From assembly GCA_963665155.2 (NCBI GenBank), contig OY761986.2, positions 992,001 to 1,056,000 on the forward strand: DNA of 64,000 nt. Direction: 5' to 3'. Under the pieces are notes generated by a model, which saw only the letters and a program-made list of their open reading frames with translations, made no database searches and was not told where the DNA came from. Positions 10,090 through 19,759 of this stretch are shown piece by piece; positions within the stretch are counted from its first letter, which is position 1; each line of letters begins with the position of its first letter. The translations under genes and the position numbers were made by a program. Origin of the DNA: UBA1141 sp963665155. GTDB taxonomy: Bacteria > Chloroflexota > Dehalococcoidia > Lucifugimonadales > UBA3495.

Positions 10090-10123
10090 AAAGTCCCCTT
10101 TTAGCTGAGGGGACTTTATTCTT
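10090..10123 (+). terminator. Rho-independent terminator after CHASE2-FecR gene
   Basis: Stem AAAGTCCCC (10090-10098) pairs with GGGGACTTT (10109-10117) around a 10-nt loop and is followed by ATTCTT. It lies 70 bp after the last stop codon of the CHASE2-FecR gene. Confidence 0.8.
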
Positions 10124-10380
10124 GGGGCTCTCCCGAGTGCCGTCATAGTGCAAGCCTGAAGGATGCGCCCTCCATTCTGCGCCCCCCCTTTACCGGAGTT
10201 GGATGTGTCCTCGCTTAGGAACTCTTGGAGGGTCAATCCCATAAGCTGATTTTGCGAAGGCTGGCGAGGTTACAAAGTGAAGGCACAAGAATAAATCAGG
10301 GGCTGATTCTTCCTGGTTGCCAGTGGTATCATTCGAGATGAATTGGGATCGCCGAATGATGTCCTTGAGGGAGGTAATCC

Positions 10381-11601
10381 GTGGATTCGAAAGAGTACGA
10401 TGTGGTTATCATTGGAGGAGGGATTGTCGGTCTCTCCACCGCTATGCAACTCAAGGAGCAGCGGACTCCTGACTGGAAGATAGCCGTTGTGGAAAAGGAA
10501 CCGGAGTTGGCGGGGCACCAGACAGGGCACAACAGCGGAGTGATACACTCGGGCATTTACTACCGTCCCGACTCTCAAAAAGCCAAGTTCTGCGTAGCTG
10601 GTCTGCAAGCATTGCTCACATTTTGCGACGAAAACGAGATTGAGTACGAGCAATGCGGCAAGGTCATTGTGGCGACCAACCAGGAAGAGGTAGCGCGGCT
10701 GGAAACCTTGAGGGAGCGGGGCATCGCCAACGGCGTCAGGGCCTTGGAAATGATCGGCCCCGAGCGGCTAAAGGAAATCGAACCCCACGCTGCGGGCATC
10801 CAGGCCCTTTGGGCTCCCTATACCGGCATAATCGATTACCGCAAAGTGGCCCTGGCTTATGCCAACCGCTTCCAGCAGAGCGGAGGCGATATATTCACCA
10901 GTGCGCCCGTAAGCAAGATCACCCATTATTCCGACGGGCTGGTGGTGGAAACTCCCTTGGGAGAAATGAAAGCGAAGCACATCATCAATTGCGCCGGTCT
11001 CTACGCCGACCGGGTGGCGGTCATGATGGGTGAGAACGTTGACGTGCGTATTATTCCATTTCGGGGCGAGTACTTCACGCTACGGCCGGAAAGCCAACAC
11101 CTAGTGAAAGGCCTGATCTACCCGACTCCCGACCCTCGGTTCCCGTTTCTGGGAGTCCACTACACCCGGACAATCCACGGTAAAGTGGAAGCCGGGCCCA
11201 ATGCTGTCTTGGCCTTGAGGAGAGAAGGCTACCGAAAATCGGACTGGAACCTGGCAGAGTCGATGGGAACTTTCACCTATCCCGGCTTTTGGAAAATGTC
11301 GGCCAAGTTCTGGAAGGTTGGAATGCAGGAGATGCGCCGTTCTTATAGCAAGAAAATCTTCGTCCGGGACTTGAAGCGGCTTTTGCCGGAAATCCAGGCC
11401 GACGACCTGGCACCGGGAGGTTCAGGAGTACGGGCTCAAGCAGTTTCACGGTCCGGCGCACTCCTGGACGATTTTTCCATTCTTCGCGGAAAAGAAGCCT
11501 TGCACGTGCTAAACGCACCTTCCCCCGGCGCAACTTCCTCACTGGCTATTGGCTCGCACATCGCAGACATGGCGGTAGAAGCATTCGGGGCGACGGCCTA
11601 A
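10381..11601 (+). CDS. lhgO: L-2-hydroxyglutarate oxidase
   Basis: 406 residues, the standard length. The FAD-binding Rossmann motif is DVVIIGGGIVGLSTA at residues 6-20, and the family signature HQTGHNSGVIHSGIYY follows at about 47-62, with KAKFCVAG after it. The C-terminal part shows the flavin contact GGSGVRAQAVSR and PSPGATSSLAIG. The enzyme oxidises L-2-hydroxyglutarate to 2-oxoglutarate, passing electrons to oxygen or the quinone pool at the membrane. The GTG start is chosen because GAGGGAGG sits 8 bp upstream. Directly downstream is a scrambled second copy of the gene. Confidence 0.93.
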   Translation: MDSKEYDVVIIGGGIVGLSTAMQLKEQRTPDWKIAVVEKEPELAGHQTGHNSGVIHSGIYYRPDSQKAKFCVAGLQALLTFCDENEIEYEQCGKVIVATNQEEVARLETLRERGIANGVRALEMIGPERLKEIEPHAAGIQALWAPYTGIIDYRKVALAYANRFQQSGGDIFTSAPVSKITHYSDGLVVETPLGEMKAKHIINCAGLYADRVAVMMGENVDVRIIPFRGEYFTLRPESQHLVKGLIYPTPDPRFPFLGVHYTRTIHGKVEAGPNAVLALRREGYRKSDWNLAESMGTFTYPGFWKMSAKFWKVGMQEMRRSYSKKIFVRDLKRLLPEIQADDLAPGGSGVRAQAVSRSGALLDDFSILRGKEALHVLNAPSPGATSSLAIGSHIADMAVEAFGATA

Positions 11602-11643
11602 CCACGGTCTAGTGACTGCCTAGTATTACAACGTCAGTTAATT

Positions 11644-13041
11644 TGATAGGTGATGTGTTGCTGGAGGAGGGATTGGCAGGTGAGGTCTCTCCATCGCTAT
11701 GCAAGCTTTCGAGCAGGCGGGGTCATTCCGGGACTTTCAGCTTACTTCGCGCCGCTGTTGGGCCGCCGGGAGTTGGCGGGAGCACCAGACAGGTCATTAT
11801 CTCCAGGCCCTGCTGATACACTCTGGCATTTACTACCGGCCCGACTCTGAGAAAAGTCGGAACGGTTCCTGCGTCAGCCCGAGGTCTGCAAGCATTGCTC
11901 ACCGATTCTCCCTGCGACGATGACGAGATTATAGTACGAGCTGCAGGAGTACATGGGAACCCGGCTGGACCAACCAGGAAGAGGTAGTGCGGTGGCTGGA
12001 CGGCAGCGGGACTTTCGCCAACAGGCGGAGGAAGTCCTTGGGATGATCGGCCCCGACTGCGGGAGGCTAAAGGAAGGTCCAACTGCCAGCTGCGGGCATC
12101 CAGGCCCTTTCAGCTCCCTTGGGACGGGCATTGGTGGACAAGGGGCGTATTGCCGCAAAGTTGGCCCTGGCTTATGCCAACCGGTGTCCAGGCAGAGCGG
12201 TGGCCGAGGATAGGCAGGGCTACCGTCCAAGCACGGAGTTGGCCTTGGAGATGGTCCGGCGGGCACAGGAGCGTGGAAACCCCTTGAAGGCTGAAATGGG
12301 CGAAGCGGACACGCCTTCGGGATTGTCGCCGGTCCTACGCGGGACCGGGCCTGGCGGTCCTGATGGGTGGACGTGGTACGTGCTGTATTATTCCATTTCG
12401 GGGCGGCTTCACGCTGTGGCCGCCGAAAGCCTGCCACCAGTGCGGAGTATCAGGCCTGATTCTCCCCGAAACCCAGACTGCGAGACGGTCAGCGCCGGAC
12501 CTGGAGCAGTCGCAGCGACGAGTTGCCGGAGGAATCCTGGGTGAGAACGGTGGAAGCCAGGGGCCAACGCAGCTTACCTTGAGGCCCAGAGAAGTGCGAC
12601 CGACCATCAGGCTGGAAGCCTGGCAGAGTCGACTGGGCCGTCTACCACCGGATCCCGGCTTTTGGAACCCCGCTAATACCGGCCAATGCTCCGGAGGAAC
12701 CCCGTTGGAATGGCATACGTGAGATGCGCCGTTGGCTTATAGAAACGAAAATCTTGTCCGGGACTTGAAGCGGCTTTTGCCTGGAAATCCAGGCCGACGA
12801 CCTGGCACCTGGGCTGGCTTCATCACCACGTGGCCCTGTGCCTGCACGGTCCGGAGCTTTCCTGGCTGAGCCTGCAACAGGCTTGGGGGGAAAAAGAAGC
12901 CCGGATCACGAGGCCGCACGTCACCGGGTGGTGCGGGAAATCCCCCGGCGCAACTTCCTCACCTGGCTATTGGCTCGCACATCGCAGACATGGCGGTAGA
13001 ACGCATTCGGGGCGACGGCCTAACCACGGTCTAGTGACTGC
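11644..13041 (+). pseudogene. Scrambled tandem copy of lhgO
   Basis: This 1.4 kb segment tracks the upstream lhgO from about base 10395 to 24 bp past its stop, but no frame is open. Long exact matches remain, such as GATACACTC..GGCATTTACTACCG, TCTGCAAGCATTGCTCAC, GGCTTATGCCAACCG and, at the end, a stretch of about 70 bp that differs by one inserted base. Between them are single-base insertions and short patches that do not match. The copy is about 14% longer than the original. A normal old pseudogene would show scattered substitutions with few insertions; the insertion-heavy pattern resembles raw long-read error patched into an assembly. It ends exactly at the CTAG where the IS element begins. 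Confidence 0.82.
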
Positions 13042-14910
13042 CTAGAACTCCGGCCGAAAAGTACCCTGACCTAGGCTGTCCCGATATACTGGGCAAGAGA
13101 TTTAATAAATGGGTGTGGGAGGTTGAGGATGCTGGGAGTACGGTCGGCGCAACGAGGGCTGCTGGAAGCGGATCACCTGTACCTGGACTATGTGGGCCGG
13201 GGCTCCTTCTATGGCTTCCTGGCCTCCCTGCGGGGACAGCTATTTCGAGACGAAGAGTTCGCCGAGCTATATTGCCCAGACAATGGCCGGGATAGCGTGC
13301 CCCCAAGTCTGGTGGCCACTGCGCTGTTGTTGCAAGCCTACGACAAAGTCAGCGACGCCGAAGCCAAACAGCGGGCGGATTTTGATATCCGGTGGAAGGT
13401 GGCGTTGGGGATTGAGGTGGAGGACCGGCCCTTTGCCAAGAGCACGCTGCAGCTGTTTCGAGCCCAGCTGATCCTCCACGACCGGGTGCGGGCCGTCTTT
13501 CAGCGCAGCCTCCAATTCGCCCGGCAGACCGGATACCTGAAAGGACGCCGGATGAAGGTGGCGGTAGACACCACCTACATTCTGGGCCGAGGGGCGGACA
13601 AGGACACCTACAACTTGCTGGCCGACGGCATAGTCCAGGTAGTGCGGGCGCTTTCGGACCTGGATGGGACGCGGCCCGAGGAATGGGCCTTGAGACACGG
13701 TCTGGAACTCTACTTTGGCTCCAGTGTGAAGGGAGAGGCAGAGATTGACTGGGACAACCAGAAAGAGCGGCAAGCCTTACTGCAGAAGATAGTAGCCGAT
13801 GCCGACCTGGTGTTGGAGCTGGCCCGTCAGGTCCAGGGTCAGTTCCCCGAGGAGAGCCCCCAGCGCCAGGGTATAGTGGAAGCGGCGGAGTTGCTGGGGC
13901 AACTGTTACTGCAGGATGTGGAACGCCAGGAGGATGGCCCAGCCCTGAAGGATGGGGTAAGCCGGGACCGCATCCCTTCGGTACACGACCCGGAGATGCG
14001 CCACGGCCGTAAAAGCAGCAGCAAACGCTTCGACGGACATAAGGCTGCGGTGGTGGTGGATACCGATTCCCAACTGGTGACCGCGGTAGACATCCTGCCC
14101 GGCAATGCCGGTGACAACACTGGAGTCCTGGAACTGGTGGAGCAGAGTGAGGAGAACACGGGCATAGCGGTGGAGGAGACTATCGGGGATGCGGCCTATG
14201 GGGATGGCGGGACGCGGCAGGCCTTTGCCGATGCTGGTCGGACTCTAATAGCCAAGGTGCCGGGTCGCCCTAATAAGGCCTGCTTCCCCAAGGAGGACTT
14301 CCAGATCGACTTGGAGGCAGGAACCTGCACCTGCCCAGCCGGTAATGTTACCCACACCCTGCGGACCTTCGGCACCCGGACCAACCGGTTGGGTCGGACC
14401 TACCTGGCCCGGAGTTTCCAATTCGACCCGGCGGTCTGCGGCGTATGCCCCCTGCGGTCCCAGTGCGTGGCGGCGCGGTACGGGGCGGGACGCACCGTAG
14501 CCCTGCATCCCCAAGAGGCGCTCTTGCAACAAGCCCGGGACTTCCAGCGGAGTGAGGGCTTTGCTGAATACCGTAGGCTGCGCCAGGCGGCCGAGCATCG
14601 CCTGGCGCGGCTGGCGCAACTGGGGGTCCGCCAATCTCGCTACTTCGGCCGAGCCAAGACCCGATTCCAACTACTCATGGCGGCCACGGTGGCCAACCTG
14701 ACCCTGGTGGCTACCAAGATGGGGATGATATCTCCGGCTCCAGGCTCCTCTCACGATAAACCGGACCAGCAAGCCCCAGGGTCGCCCATCGTTACTACCC
14801 AATTCATATTGGCCGCAGCCAACTGGGTCACTCTTAGCCTCAGACTTACAGTCCACTGGTTATCCTCCACGCCATCCCGTCACAGCAGGGCTTTTCAGCC
14901 GGGTTTCTAG
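13042..14910 (+). mobile_element. IS1182-family-like insertion sequence, apparently complete
   Basis: The element is bounded by CTAG on both sides (13042-13045 and 14907-14910). The inner ends form an imperfect inverted repeat. The left end reads CTAGAACTCCGGCCGAAAAG; the reverse complement of the right end reads CTAGAAACCCGGCTGAAAAG; both then continue with CCCTG. CTAG is either a 4-bp target duplication or part of the element. The same GACTGCCTAG occurs uninterrupted after the intact lhgO (11617-11626), which gives the likely empty site. One transposase gene fills the element. Confidence 0.85.
13129..14910 (+). CDS. IS1182-family-like transposase
   Basis: About 593 residues. The N-terminal DUF772-like region reads DEEFAELYCPDNGRDSVPPSLV, followed by an RNase H-fold DDE domain: first Asp in KVAVDTTYILGRG (about 145), second Asp in TIGDAAYGDGGTRQ (about 350), and a C-terminal cysteine set VCGVCPLRSQCV of the DDE_Tnp_1_6 type. 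The stop codon lies within the right-end CTAG. ATG 13129 is preceded by GGAGGTTGAGG; a TTG six bases upstream is also possible. The last 60 residues run through the right terminal region and may not be conserved. Confidence 0.88.
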   Translation: MLGVRSAQRGLLEADHLYLDYVGRGSFYGFLASLRGQLFRDEEFAELYCPDNGRDSVPPSLVATALLLQAYDKVSDAEAKQRADFDIRWKVALGIEVEDRPFAKSTLQLFRAQLILHDRVRAVFQRSLQFARQTGYLKGRRMKVAVDTTYILGRGADKDTYNLLADGIVQVVRALSDLDGTRPEEWALRHGLELYFGSSVKGEAEIDWDNQKERQALLQKIVADADLVLELARQVQGQFPEESPQRQGIVEAAELLGQLLLQDVERQEDGPALKDGVSRDRIPSVHDPEMRHGRKSSSKRFDGHKAAVVVDTDSQLVTAVDILPGNAGDNTGVLELVEQSEENTGIAVEETIGDAAYGDGGTRQAFADAGRTLIAKVPGRPNKACFPKEDFQIDLEAGTCTCPAGNVTHTLRTFGTRTNRLGRTYLARSFQFDPAVCGVCPLRSQCVAARYGAGRTVALHPQEALLQQARDFQRSEGFAEYRRLRQAAEHRLARLAQLGVRQSRYFGRAKTRFQLLMAATVANLTLVATKMGMISPAPGSSHDKPDQQAPGSPIVTTQFILAAANWVTLSLRLTVHWLSSTPSRHSRAFQPGF

Positions 14911-14967
14911 AGGCGATAACTCTCCGTGTACCGTCGCAATTTTGGCTTGATGCGGTTTTGTAGCGTA

Positions 14968-14997
14968 TTGCTACTTGCGGATATGGGTCGGTATAAT
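14968..14997 (+). promoter_or_regulatory. Sigma70-type promoter for the hydratase-plsX-fabG group
   Basis: TTGCTA (14968-14973), 18-bp spacer, TATAAT (14992-14997). It lies about 110 bp upstream of the double-hotdog gene and just downstream of the IS element. Confidence 0.5.
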
Positions 14998-15108
14998 CTA
15001 GGCTGCTCGTTCGCACGTTATGTTAAAAGCTCGGTGTGGAATCGGTGTTTTTAGCGACTCGAAAGTCTGGGTTTAGCGCCGATTGAAGCCTGGGACGAAA
15101 GGGAAGCT

Positions 15109-15957
15109 GTGGAGCTTGGTAGCTGGGAACTGACCGAAGAGTTTGTCCACGACTATCTCAGTGCAGTGGACGACGGTCTTCCGCTATACGCTCGCTACGG
15201 GTTGGTCCCGCCGGTAGCGTTGGCGGCCCGAGCCTTGGGTTTCCTGCTGGAACGATTGGAGTTGCCTCCCGGAGCCATTCATAGCCTACAGGAAGTGTCC
15301 GCCCTAATTCCTGTTGCCGTGGGCCAAACCGTAACCGCCAAAGCATCGGTGGGCGAGCCGAAACGGCGAGGAGGCATGGAGTTCATCACCGCTGAAGTTT
15401 CGCTCAACGATAAAGCGGGCAAGGAGCTTCTCAGCAGTAAAAGCACGGTGCTGGTGGTTGAGGCCCTATCCCCGGGAAACAAAAGCGGTAACGGTCAACC
15501 GGAAAGTACCGCTGGTGATACCAGTCGAAGAAGGGAAACTCCATCAATCCGAGGCGATGCCTCCAATCCATTGCCATTAGTGAGCAAGACCATCACGCAA
15601 GACCAACTCAACGCCTACGCCGGTGTTTCGGGCGACCGAAATCCCTTGCACCTAGACCCTCAATTTGCTGCCACCACCCAATTTGACGGCATCATCGCTC
15701 ACGGAATGCTTACTTTGGCTTTCATTTCCGAGATGATGGCGACCGAATTCCAGAAATCGTGGCTTGAAAGCGGGACCCTCAGGGTTCGTTTCAAGGGCGC
15801 AGCTTACGTTGGTGACACAGTTAAAACCAGTGGCCGGGTAGAAAAGGAAGAGGCCCAGCCGGACGGAAACCACTTAATTTGTTCTGTCAGGGCTTCCAAC
15901 CCAAGCGGTCAGGAATTGGTTAGCGGCACTGCGAAGTTATTAAAGAAGCTTAACTAA
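15109..15957 (+). CDS. Double-hotdog MaoC-family dehydratase/hydratase
   Basis: 282 residues in two hotdog halves. The first (about 5-120) resembles the FAS1-type dehydratase N-domain. The second (about 150-282) is a MaoC domain with the hydratase motif YAGVSGDRNPLHLDP, which carries the catalytic Asp and His, and IIAHGMLTLAF. A Ser/Gly-rich linker joins them. Such proteins hydrate or dehydrate 3-hydroxyacyl-thioesters (R form). A GTG start is used; GAAAGGGAAG lies close upstream. It lies 83 bp upstream of plsX, so a role in fatty-acid synthesis (a FabZ substitute) is a reasonable inference. Confidence 0.85.
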   Translation: MELGSWELTEEFVHDYLSAVDDGLPLYARYGLVPPVALAARALGFLLERLELPPGAIHSLQEVSALIPVAVGQTVTAKASVGEPKRRGGMEFITAEVSLNDKAGKELLSSKSTVLVVEALSPGNKSGNGQPESTAGDTSRRRETPSIRGDASNPLPLVSKTITQDQLNAYAGVSGDRNPLHLDPQFAATTQFDGIIAHGMLTLAFISEMMATEFQKSWLESGTLRVRFKGAAYVGDTVKTSGRVEKEEAQPDGNHLICSVRASNPSGQELVSGTAKLLKKLN

Positions 15958-16040
15958 TGACATTACGTACGGAAAATTAGCTGGAGCACTCGGGTTTTAC
16001 GACTCCGGCTCCAAGTCTCAGGCTCCAAGGAAGCGATCAT

Positions 16041-17081
16041 ATGTCCAGCGACAATAGCAAGAACGGCTCACCCGTCCGGGTAGTTATCGATGCCATGGGC
16101 GGAGATTATGGACCCCAAGAAACCGTTAAAGGCGCAATGCGAGCGCTGGGTGCCGGTAATATCGAAATAATTCTAGTGGGCGAAGAAGCCCAGGTGGAAG
16201 CTGAACTTGCCAAATATGACGTAGCCGGGAATCCGGTGCGTGTTGTGGCTTCCGAAGGTAAAATTGGCGACGACGAACATCCATTGCAGGCTATTCGCAG
16301 CAAACCCAAATCGTCAATTTTGGTGGCCAACAAAGTCCTGAAGAGCGGCGAAGCCGATGTCCTAGTGTCTATGGGCTCCACAGGAGCATCCATGGCCGGG
16401 GCGGTGCTGGCTTTGGGGTTGCTCGATGGCTTGGACCGTCCTTGCATTGGGGGGCCATTCCTGGGGTTAGCGCCCCGTACCGTCTTGGTGGATATGGGCA
16501 GCAACATAGATTGCCGGCCTGGAATGCTCCTCAATTTCGCTGCTTTGGGCGTCGTCTTCGCACGTAAGTTTTTGGAGATACCGGACCCGAAGGTTGGTCT
16601 GCTCAGCGTGGGTTCTGAAACCGCCAAAGGCAACCGCCAAGTACAGGAAAGCCACCAGCTTTTCCAGGACAGCCACCTCAATTTTGTGGGCAATGTTGAA
16701 GGGATGGACTTTTTTACCCAAAAGGCGGATGTCATTGTATGCGACGGGTTCGTCGGAAATATCCTGATGAAATACACCGAAGGCCTTGGTAGCGCTTTAT
16801 TCCCGTTCCTGGAAAAAGAGCTTTCATCTCGTATGTCCCCGGAAGAGGTGCGCTCCTTCGCAGCTTCTTTGTGGCATATGATGAACCTCCCTAGAACCAT
16901 GGGAGGACCTCTATTCGGTGTGAACGGCGCCGTGGTTTTGGGTCATGGTTCGTGCAAAGGCGACGAAGTGGCCGGAGCCATCAATACGGCGACAAGGTAC
17001 GTGCAACTGGGGATGGTAGAAAGCATGCGGGAAGAACTGGCGAAAATGAACAGGCAAGAGGCCCCTTCTAACTTCAATTAA
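16041..17081 (+). CDS. plsX: Phosphate acyltransferase PlsX
   Basis: 346 residues with the family start VVIDAMGGDYGPQETVKGA, then MGSTGAS, VDMGSNIDCRP and NGAVVLGHG near the end. PlsX converts acyl-ACP and phosphate into acyl-phosphate for PlsY in phospholipid synthesis, at the membrane surface. AAGGAAG lies 8 bp before the ATG. In many bacteria it sits with fabD, fabH and acpP; here only a hotdog dehydratase precedes it and fabG follows. Confidence 0.95.
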   Translation: MSSDNSKNGSPVRVVIDAMGGDYGPQETVKGAMRALGAGNIEIILVGEEAQVEAELAKYDVAGNPVRVVASEGKIGDDEHPLQAIRSKPKSSILVANKVLKSGEADVLVSMGSTGASMAGAVLALGLLDGLDRPCIGGPFLGLAPRTVLVDMGSNIDCRPGMLLNFAALGVVFARKFLEIPDPKVGLLSVGSETAKGNRQVQESHQLFQDSHLNFVGNVEGMDFFTQKADVIVCDGFVGNILMKYTEGLGSALFPFLEKELSSRMSPEEVRSFAASLWHMMNLPRTMGGPLFGVNGAVVLGHGSCKGDEVAGAINTATRYVQLGMVESMREELAKMNRQEAPSNFN

Positions 17082-17188
17082 GGGCGTTACCGAGAAACGG
17101 CGCTTGCAAGACATCACTCCCTCCCGGGAAAAAGGATTATGGCAATCCATAGCAAGGTAGATTCCACCGGTTTCTCCCTGGATGTTGC

Positions 17189-17941
17189 ATGGCCGCAACT
17201 GAACTAGACGGACGAGTTGCGTTGGTGACCGGCGCTTCCCGAGGCATCGGCGCATCCATCGCCTTAAGCCTGGCCAAAGCTGGCGCCAAAGTAGGGATCA
17301 ATTACAACACCAGCCGCGATGCTGCAGAAAAAGTGGTGGAAAAGATCGAGGCAAACGGCGGAGAAGCACTACTGTTGGAGGGGGACGTAGCCGAGGAATC
17401 GTCCGCCGGGTCCGTGGTAAAGCGGGTGTTGGAGCAGTGGGGACAGATCGATATTCTGGTCAACAACGCCGGCATTAACCGGGACCGGTTGCTACTACGG
17501 ATGAGCCTTGAAGACTGGGACACTGTGCTGGACGTGAACCTTCGGGGTACCTTTATCTGCTCAAAATTAGTCATGCCGCAGATGATCAAACAGCGCAGCG
17601 GTAGAATCGTCAATATATCCTCGGTAGTCGGCTTAAGCGGCAATCCGGGCCAAGCTAACTACGCTGCCGCCAAGGCGGGCCTGATCGGATTCACCAAGGC
17701 CGTCGCCCGGGAAGTCGCCTCCCGCAACGTGACCGTCAATGCTGTCGCGCCCGGTTTCGTCACCACCGGCATGGTGGACAGCCTGTCCGAGGAAACTCAG
17801 AAAAAAATTCTGGGCAGGATACCCATGGGCCGGTTCGGGACTGCGGAAGATGTGTCCCATGCGGTGCTATTTCTGTGTAGCGACGGTGCTGGATACATCA
17901 CCGGCCAAGTACTGACCATCGACGGCGGAATGATCGCTTAG
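17189..17941 (+). CDS. fabG: 3-oxoacyl-[acyl-carrier-protein] reductase FabG
   Basis: 250 residues of the classical SDR fold. The NADP site is VTGASRGIGASIA (about 14-26) and NNAG is at about 92-95. The catalytic Ser, Tyr and Lys are in NISSVVGLSGNPGQANYAAAKAG, and the C-terminal VLTIDGGMIA matches FabG. Placement 107 bp after plsX supports the fatty-acid role over a generic SDR. Confidence 0.88.
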   Translation: MAATELDGRVALVTGASRGIGASIALSLAKAGAKVGINYNTSRDAAEKVVEKIEANGGEALLLEGDVAEESSAGSVVKRVLEQWGQIDILVNNAGINRDRLLLRMSLEDWDTVLDVNLRGTFICSKLVMPQMIKQRSGRIVNISSVVGLSGNPGQANYAAAKAGLIGFTKAVAREVASRNVTVNAVAPGFVTTGMVDSLSEETQKKILGRIPMGRFGTAEDVSHAVLFLCSDGAGYITGQVLTIDGGMIA

Positions 17942-18279
17942 CCTCTCGGAATTACACCAACCGCGCCCCTCGGCCTTCTACTATCCAACATAGCCGCCAA
18001 CATTAGCTATCGCCTTGTTTTCTCTTTGAGCGCCGCTACCCCGCACCGCTAGAATTTAATCTATACTGATCAAAGCCCCGGAAGTTTTAGGAACGCTTAT
18101 TTCGATAATTGTTTTAGACACTGCTATCTATTGCAGATCAACAACTCCAGGTAAAAAATGTAGGGACCAGAAGTGACCACCTGACATCGCAGACTGGGAA
18201 GAATTCTCCAACGAAATCCCCATTCGGCATTCACTCCACTTAAAATAATTTACGGGAATTTAAACTACCGGAGGAAGAA
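17942..18279. other. Intergenic region after fabG
   Basis: About 340 bp, A/T-richer near the 3' end. I see no RNA gene or open frame of note; it ends with CCGGAGGAAG as the ribosome-binding site of the next gene. Confidence 0.5.
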
Positions 18280-19167
18280 ATGGCCTTCGCCGCAACTGCT
18301 AAATTTCGCAAAATGCTCTCGGAGCCGGGAATTATCGTTGCCCCTGGGGCCTATGATTGCCTTACCGCAACCATTATCCAACAGACCGGGTTTCCGTCTG
18401 TCTACATGACCGGGGCTGGCACTTCAGTGGCCCGCTTGGGATACCCGGATTTGGCCCTTGCCACTATGACGGAGATGCTGGGCAGCGCATCCGACATTGC
18501 CAGTGTAGTCGATGTGCCGGTTATTGCCGACGCCGACACCGGCTATGGAGGTATCCTCAATGTGCAACGGACCGTGCGCCAGTACGAACGCACCGGTGTG
18601 GCGGCCATCCACATTGAAGACCAAGAATTTCCCAAACGATGCGGCCATCTAGATGGCAAACGTGTCATCCCGGTAGAAGACATGGTGCAAAAAATCAGGG
18701 CTGCCGTGGACGCCCGCACCGACCCCGATTTCACCATCATCGTGCGCACTGACGCACTGGCGGTGACCGGTTGGGACGACTCCATGCGCCGCTGCGATGA
18801 TTATATTAAAGCGGGAGCCGACGTATTATTCGTTGAAGCCCTGCGAACGCCAGAAGAAGCCGAACGGGCAGCCAAGAGCCTGGGCGTGCCATTGCTCTAC
18901 AATTATGTGGAAACCGGCAAGTCACCCTTGATACCAGCTCCCGAACTGGAAGCTCTGGGGTTCAAAATAGTAATCTTTCCCGTCAGCGCCCTGCTCACGG
19001 TCTGCCGTGTGGTCACCGATGTAATGCAAGAACTGAAGCAAAAAGGGACCACATCGCACCTTCTGGGCAACATGGTAAACGTGGAAGAGTGCTTCAATAT
19101 CGTGGGCTTGGACGCAATGCTGGCCAAGGATGCCCATTATACGGTTGAACCTCAAGCCGCTTTGTAA
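18280..19167 (+). CDS. Isocitrate lyase / PEP mutase family enzyme
   Basis: 295 residues. The TIM-barrel motifs of the ICL/PEPM superfamily are clear: PGAYDCLTA near the start, MTGAGTS, the metal-binding DADTGYGG at about 87-94, EDQEFPKRCGHLDGK with the flexible-loop Cys at about 123, and RTDALAV. The KRCGHL loop points to a C-C lyase such as 2-methylisocitrate lyase-like, oxaloacetate decarboxylase or dimethylmalate lyase, rather than a phosphonomutase. It lies upstream of a cysteine hydrolase and an FAD monooxygenase on the same strand, which suggests a catabolic unit of unknown substrate. Confidence 0.87.
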   Translation: MAFAATAKFRKMLSEPGIIVAPGAYDCLTATIIQQTGFPSVYMTGAGTSVARLGYPDLALATMTEMLGSASDIASVVDVPVIADADTGYGGILNVQRTVRQYERTGVAAIHIEDQEFPKRCGHLDGKRVIPVEDMVQKIRAAVDARTDPDFTIIVRTDALAVTGWDDSMRRCDDYIKAGADVLFVEALRTPEEAERAAKSLGVPLLYNYVETGKSPLIPAPELEALGFKIVIFPVSALLTVCRVVTDVMQELKQKGTTSHLLGNMVNVEECFNIVGLDAMLAKDAHYTVEPQAAL

Positions 19168-19230
19168 AACGCCTCCAAGCTTAATTAGGCTAATCAAAGA
19201 GATAATTCAAATTGTTGGGTGGGTTAAATC

Positions 19231-19758
19231 ATGGCCAACGTGGTACTTGTGGTCGACATGGTACGTGGGTTCCTAGAGCCGGGGCACAACCTGTATTGCG
19301 GGGACGAAGCCCGGAAAATCGTGCCCAATGTTTATGAGTTGCTGGTCCGGGAGACGGAGGCGGGCTCACACGTATTGTTCATATCCGACCACCATGATCC
19401 CGACGACTTGGAGTTCCGGCTATTCCCGGTCCACTGCGTTAAAGGCACTTCAGAACCTGATGTGATCCCGGAGCTATCCCGGTTTGTGACTGATGAAAAC
19501 GTGGTTCCCAAGAACCGCTATAGCGGGTTCTTCAATACCGACCTCGATCAGCGGCTACATCGCTTGCATCCCGACAAGCTGGTGCTATGTGGTGTTTGCA
19601 CCGACATTTGCGTCCTGCACACCACATCCGATGCTCGCAACCGGGACTATCCGGTGGAAGTGCCCGCAAATTGCGTGGCGTCTTTCGACCAAGACGCTCA
19701 CGGTTGGGCTTTGCGGCACTTGGAGAAAATCCTTGGCGCGATAGTGGTCCAAGCCTGA
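19231..19758 (+). CDS. Isochorismatase/nicotinamidase-family cysteine hydrolase
   Basis: 175 residues. The catalytic Asp is in VLVVDMVRGFL (residue 9), the Lys in VPKNRYSGFF, and the nucleophile Cys in VLCGVCTDICVLHT (about 125-133). HDPDDLEF and HCVKGT match nicotinamidase-type metal and substrate regions. Nicotinamide to nicotinate is the most likely reaction, but other amides are possible. It ends one base before the start of the FAD monooxygenase. Confidence 0.85.
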   Translation: MANVVLVVDMVRGFLEPGHNLYCGDEARKIVPNVYELLVRETEAGSHVLFISDHHDPDDLEFRLFPVHCVKGTSEPDVIPELSRFVTDENVVPKNRYSGFFNTDLDQRLHRLHPDKLVLCGVCTDICVLHTTSDARNRDYPVEVPANCVASFDQDAHGWALRHLEKILGAIVVQA

Positions 19759-19759
19759 C

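Noticed and set aside
11644..13041. Diversity-generating or phase-variable copy of lhgO
   Set aside because: No reverse transcriptase, no targeted bases and random insertions throughout.
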